Positions 5,306 to 7,958 of a DNA stretch of 7,958 nucleotides are shown piece after piece. The notes beneath the pieces were generated by a model. That model was not told where the DNA came from. It ran no database searches and was given only the letters and a program-made list of their open reading frames with translations. The stretch spans positions 1 to 7,958 of the forward strand of contig JAOPZG010000241.1 in assembly GCA_025964215.1 (NCBI GenBank), in the 5' to 3' direction. A program made the position numbers and the translations under genes. The DNA is from Conexibacter sp. GTDB taxonomy: Bacteria > Actinomycetota > Thermoleophilia > Solirubrobacterales > Solirubrobacteraceae. Each line of letters opens with the position of its first letter. Positions within the stretch are counted from its first letter, which is position 1.

Positions 5306-5308
5306 TCT
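5303..5308 (+). promoter_or_regulatory. Leaderless-type -10 element of the YciI-like gene
   Basis: TAGTCT is followed by exactly 7 bases and the ATG at 5316. Its first three bases are the stop codon of the preceding gene. Third instance of the same arrangement in the window. Confidence 0.5.
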
Positions 5309-5315
5309 GCCGACC

Positions 5316-5618
5316 ATGTTCGTGTTGTCGCTCGACTACAACGCGCCACTCGCCGACGTCGACCGCGTCCGGGACGCTCACATGGCCTGGGTCGCCGAGC
5401 AGTACGCGGCCGGTCGCTTCCTCGCCTCGGGCGCGAAGGTCCCGCGGACGGGCGGCGTGATCCTCGCGCGCGGCGCCCCGCGTGCGGAGATCGAGGCGCT
5501 CGTGGCGCAGGACCCCTTCAGCACCGCGGGCGTCGCCGAGTACACCATCATCGAGTTCGCGGCGACCACGACCGCCGACGACGCCGCGGCCCTGCGCGAA
5601 CCCCCGGCCGCGCCCTAG
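5316..5618 (+). CDS. YciI-like (YCII-related) protein
   Basis: The 100 residues match the small ferredoxin-like-fold YciI family. The landmarks are the strand MFVLSLDYNAPL, H22 in DAHMAWVAEQYAAGRF, LASGAKVPRTGGVILA, and the signature D66-P-F with AGVAEYTIIEF. H22 and D66 correspond to the conserved His-Asp pair proposed as an active site. The C-terminal 20 residues are Ala/Pro-rich. The substrate is unknown for most members. YCII-related proteins are often encoded beside ECF sigma factors, and here the gene converges on one, their stop codons overlapping in a single CTAG. It is probably cytoplasmic. It lacks a Shine-Dalgarno site and is preceded by TAGTCT-N7. Confidence 0.88.
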   Translation: MFVLSLDYNAPLADVDRVRDAHMAWVAEQYAAGRFLASGAKVPRTGGVILARGAPRAEIEALVAQDPFSTAGVAEYTIIEFAATTTADDAAALREPPAAP

Positions 5619-6568
5619 AGCCCGAACGCCGCCAGCGTCCGCGGCTCCCGGAACGCCGAGATCCCCGTCACGACCCCGTCCTCGCAGAACAGGACGAGCA
5701 GGCGATGGGGAACGCGCCCGCGAAGCTCGTGCAGCGCGACCGCCGGCCGCCCGTTCGCCCACACCGCGCTCGGCGTCAGCCCCGCGAACCCGCCGCCGTC
5801 GCCGCACGCGCTCGCGAAGAACGCCACGATCCGCGCGGCGCCCATGACCTCCGGCGTCGGCGGCATCGTCAACACCGCGTCCTCCCGCAGCAGCGCGACG
5901 AGCCCGTCCACGTCGGCCCGCTCCCACGCCTCCACGTACCGCGACAACAACTCGCGCTCCGCCGAGCGCGGCGACAGGTGCGCCGCCGAGCGCGCCGGCA
6001 CGACGTCCTCCACCGTCGCCCGTGCCCGCGCGAGCGCTCCGTTGACCGCCGCGACCGTCGTCTCCAGCAGCGACGCGACCTCCGGCCCCGTCCAGCCGAG
6101 CACGTCGCGCAGGATCAGCACCGCGCGCTGGCGACCCGGCAGCCGCTGGATCGCGGTCAGCAGCGCGAGCTCCATCCCCTCGCGCAACGCGTACCGCGCG
6201 GCGGGATCCGCGATCGCGACGCCACCCGCCGCCAGCGCCTCCGCGACCCGCTCGTCCGGATACGGCTCGACCGCCGGTTCCGCCCGCCGCGGCCGCCGCT
6301 CGATCTCGTCCAGGCACGCGTTGGTCGCGATCCGGTAGAGCCACGTGCCGACGCTCGCCCGCCGCTCGAAGCGCTCGAGCGACCGCCATGCGCGCAGCAG
6401 CGTCTCCTGCACGACGTCCTCGGCGTCGTGCGGCGAGCCGAGCATCCGATAGCAGTGGATCTCGAGCGCGCGCCGGTGCGGTGCGACCAGCTCGCGGAAC
6501 GCGCGCTCGTCGCCCGCCTGCGCCGCGGCCACCAGGAGCCGCTCGTCCGCCATCAGCACGCTGGTCAT
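5615..6568 (-). CDS. ECF RNA polymerase sigma factor with a C-terminal SnoaL-like domain
   Basis: From ATG 6568 the product has 317 residues. Region sigma-2 spans about 13-92 (HCYRMLGSPHDAEDVVQETLLRAW, then GTWLYRIATNACLDEI), a linker follows, and sigma-4 spans about 132-186 (QRLPGRQRAVLILRDVLGWT, then the helix-turn-helix PEVASLLETTVAAVNGALARAR). Residues about 203-317 form a SnoaL/NTF2-like domain containing MPPTPEVMG. This is the layout of the TIGR02960/ECF41/ECF56-like groups, where the C-terminal domain takes over control from an anti-sigma factor; none is encoded nearby. The frame extends to 6631, but that start would leave 6 bases to the divergent gene and bury the promoter element. 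ATG 6553 is a second alternative. The start at 6568 is 5 bases from the -10-like element, so the mRNA is probably leaderless. Confidence 0.9.
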   Translation of the reverse strand: MTSVLMADERLLVAAAQAGDERAFRELVAPHRRALEIHCYRMLGSPHDAEDVVQETLLRAWRSLERFERRASVGTWLYRIATNACLDEIERRPRRAEPAVEPYPDERVAEALAAGGVAIADPAARYALREGMELALLTAIQRLPGRQRAVLILRDVLGWTGPEVASLLETTVAAVNGALARARATVEDVVPARSAAHLSPRSAERELLSRYVEAWERADVDGLVALLREDAVLTMPPTPEVMGAARIVAFFASACGDGGGFAGLTPSAVWANGRPAVALHELRGRVPHRLLVLFCEDGVVTGISAFREPRTLAAFGL

Positions 6569-6573
6569 GTCCC

Positions 6574-6600
6574 TTGGACGACGACGCGCGCCCCAAGTCA
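6574..6600 (-). promoter_or_regulatory. ECF-type promoter of the sigma factor gene (mirror element)
   Basis: Read on the minus strand: TGACTTG (6600-6594), 13 bases, CGTCCAA (6580-6574), then 5 bases to the ATG at 6568. CGTC is a common -10 core for ECF sigma factors. The identical pair with identical spacing faces the other way at 6605-6631, which argues strongly that both are real and read by the same holoenzyme, most simply the encoded sigma factor itself. Confidence 0.7.
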
Positions 6601-6611
6601 TCGGTGACTTG
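6594..6611. promoter_or_regulatory. 18-bp palindrome formed by the two -35-like heptamers
   Basis: CAAGTCA-TCGG-TGACTTG is a perfect 7-bp inverted repeat around a 4-base centre, almost exactly midway between the two start codons (centre 34.5 and 35.5 bases away). It may simply be two back-to-back -35 boxes, or also an operator for a dimeric repressor. The former is favoured because the outer CGTCCAA heptamers are mirrored too. Confidence 0.65.
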
Positions 6612-6631
6612 CGACCGCCGCCGCCGTCCAA
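6605..6631 (+). promoter_or_regulatory. ECF-type promoter of the MFS exporter gene (mirror element)
   Basis: TGACTTG (6605-6611), 13 bases, CGTCCAA (6625-6631), then 6 bases to the ATG at 6638. It is the same pair of heptamers and same spacer as the divergent sigma gene promoter, while the spacer sequences themselves differ. With the -10-like box this close, transcription should begin at or near the ATG. Confidence 0.7.
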
Positions 6632-6637
6632 CCGCCC

Positions 6638-7958
6638 ATGACCACCGACAACCGCACCCGCCGCTGGGTGCTCGCCCTCGCCGCGGTCGCGTCCTTCATG
6701 GTCGCGCTCGACACGCTCGTCGTCTCCACGGCGCTCACCACGATCCAGCGCGACCTCACCGCGTCCGTCGCCCAGCTCGAGTGGACGGTCAACGCCTACA
6801 ACCTGACCTTCGCCGTCCTGCTCCTGCCCGCCTCAGCGATCGGCGACCGCCTCGGCCGGCGCCGCGTCTTCGCCGCGGGGCTGCTCGCCTTCTCGCTGGC
6901 GAGCGCCGCCTGCGCGCTCGCGCCGGACGTCGGCACGTTGATCGCCGCCCGCGCGATCCAGGGCGCGGCCGCCGCGTTCGTCATGCCGCTCGCCCTCGCG
7001 CTCGTCGGCGCCGCCTTCCCGCCCGAGCGCCGCGGCTCTGCGATGGGCGCGCTCCAGGGCCTGACCGGCCTCGCGGTCGCGTCGGGCCCGGTCATCGGCG
7101 GTGCGGTCGCGCAGGGGATCGACTGGCCGTGGATCTTCTGGGTCAACGTCCCCGTCGGCCTGCTCGCGGTGCCGCTCGTGCTGGCCCGGATCCCGGAGAG
7201 CGTCGGCACCGCCCAGCGGATCGACCTCCGCGGCGTCGCCCTCGTCACCGCCGGCGCGCTCGGGATCGTGTGGGGTCTGGTGCGCGGCAACGGCGCGGGG
7301 TGGGGGAGCGCGGAGGTGCTCGCCTCGCTGCTCGCCGGCGCGGCGCTCGTCGCCGGCTTCGTCGTCTGGCAGCGCCGCGCGGCCGAGCCGCTGCTCCCGC
7401 CGCGCCTCTTCCGCTCCCGCGCCTTCGCGGCCGGCAACGCGGCGAGCTTCTTCATGATCGCCGCGCTGTTCTCCACCGTCTTCTTCCTCGCCCAGTTCCT
7501 CCAGACCACGCTCGGCTACGGCGCGCTCGGCGCCGGTCTGCGCCTGCTGCCCTGGACCGCGACGCTCTTCTTCGTCGCGCCGCTGGCCGGCGCGCTCGTC
7601 GATCGCGTCGGCGAGCGACCGCTGCTCGTCGTGGGCCTGACGATGCAGGCGATCGGCCTCGGCTGGATCGCCCTGATCGCCGCGCCAGACCTCGACTACA
7701 TCAAGATGGTCCCGGCGCTGATGATCGCCGGCGCCGGCATCTCGATGGCCCTGCCCGCGGCGCAGAGCGCCGTCGTCAGCGCCGTCGTGCCCGACGACAT
7801 CGGCAAGGCCGCCGGGACCAACTCGATGCTCCGCGAGCTCGGCGGCGTCTTCGGGATCGCGATCGCGGTCGCCGTCTTCGCGGGCGCCGGGGCCGCCACC
7901 TCGCCGCAGGCGTTCAGCGACGGCTTCGTCCCGGCGCTGGCGACGTCGGCCGGGCTCT
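6638..7958 (+). CDS. MFS multidrug-type exporter, DHA2 (14-TM, EmrB/QacA) family, 3' partial
   Basis: The 440 visible residues belong to the drug:proton antiporter DHA2 branch of the major facilitator superfamily, inner-membrane proton-driven exporters of drugs or metabolites. Landmarks are TM1 with MVALDTLVVSTAL at 21-33, WTVNAYNLTF in TM2, motif A GDRLGRRRVF at 69-78, and ARAIQGAAAAFVMPLAL in TM4. Antiporter motif C, GPVIGG, is at 150-155, and WPWIFWVNVPVG at 163-174 leads into TM6. A second-half loop, LGYGALGAGLRLLPW, follows. The frame is open to the last base, so perhaps 30-70 residues are missing. The ATG at 6638 has no Shine-Dalgarno site and lies 6 bases from the -10-like element. Divergent transcription from a matching promoter links the exporter to the sigma factor. 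The substrate cannot be inferred. Confidence 0.93.
   Translation, partial: MTTDNRTRRWVLALAAVASFMVALDTLVVSTALTTIQRDLTASVAQLEWTVNAYNLTFAVLLLPASAIGDRLGRRRVFAAGLLAFSLASAACALAPDVGTLIAARAIQGAAAAFVMPLALALVGAAFPPERRGSAMGALQGLTGLAVASGPVIGGAVAQGIDWPWIFWVNVPVGLLAVPLVLARIPESVGTAQRIDLRGVALVTAGALGIVWGLVRGNGAGWGSAEVLASLLAGAALVAGFVVWQRRAAEPLLPPRLFRSRAFAAGNAASFFMIAALFSTVFFLAQFLQTTLGYGALGAGLRLLPWTATLFFVAPLAGALVDRVGERPLLVVGLTMQAIGLGWIALIAAPDLDYIKMVPALMIAGAGISMALPAAQSAVVSAVVPDDIGKAAGTNSMLRELGGVFGIAIAVAVFAGAGAATSPQAFSDGFVPALATSAGL

Noticed and set aside
5052..6596. 514-codon minus-strand frame and long plus-strand frames over the sigma gene
   Set aside because: Compositionally shadow translations; the sigma and YciI-like frames carry the conserved motifs.
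6796..7509. Minus-strand open frame within the exporter gene
   Set aside because: The plus-strand frame shows all MFS motifs; the antisense product is low-complexity Ser/Ala/Arg.
1..7958. CRISPR array, insertion sequence, rRNA or riboswitch
   Set aside because: No regularly spaced repeats, transposase frame, terminal inverted repeats, rRNA-like or known riboswitch-like sequence was found on either strand.

Overview
The window is GC-rich DNA, by eye about 70% G+C, with strong third-position G/C bias, a tRNA-Lys(CTT) without an encoded CCA end, and several genes that look leaderless. This fits a high-GC actinobacterium. The polyprenyl synthetase, Tat and zinc-ribbon sequences recall Thermoleophilia/Solirubrobacterales, but that is inference from recalled families, not a database match.

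Left part (1-1301): the 3' portion of a polyprenyl diphosphate synthase gene runs to 776 and converges, through a hairpin terminator, on a minus-strand zinc-ribbon gene. The first 77 bases duplicate 391-467 exactly and join the upstream flank of the second Asp-rich motif to the downstream flank of the first, which looks like an assembly chimera at a contig end.

Centre left (1302-3783): a divergent intergenic region leads into tatA-tatC, the core of a Sec-independent (twin-arginine) translocase. The TatC has an unusually large first extracytoplasmic loop with two cysteines. Five bases after tatC comes a membrane-anchored TPR-like protein with its own leaderless-type promoter over the tatC stop. 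Then follow a hairpin, a tRNA-Lys(CTT) gene and a clear intrinsic terminator.

Centre right (3784-5305): this accessory-looking stretch holds a DUF6602-like, PD-(D/E)xK-nuclease-like protein whose reading frame lacks a normal start codon and whose codon use is less GC-extreme. Two small genes follow, a 65-aa soluble protein and a 92-aa membrane protein.

Right part (5303-7958): a YciI-like protein gene ends tail-to-tail with an ECF sigma factor carrying a SnoaL-like C-terminal domain; their stop codons share one CTAG. The sigma gene is divergent from a 14-TM-type MFS exporter that runs off the window. The 69-bp region between them holds two mirror-image promoter-like elements with identical sequence and spacing (TGACTTG-N13-CGTCCAA), ending 5 and 6 bases before the two start codons. 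The simplest reading is that the sigma factor drives both its own gene and the exporter. This is the strongest new signal in the window.

Two architectures recur: TAGNCT-N7-ATG before three unrelated genes, probably the housekeeping leaderless promoter, and the paired ECF-type elements. Only tatA has an obvious Shine-Dalgarno sequence.
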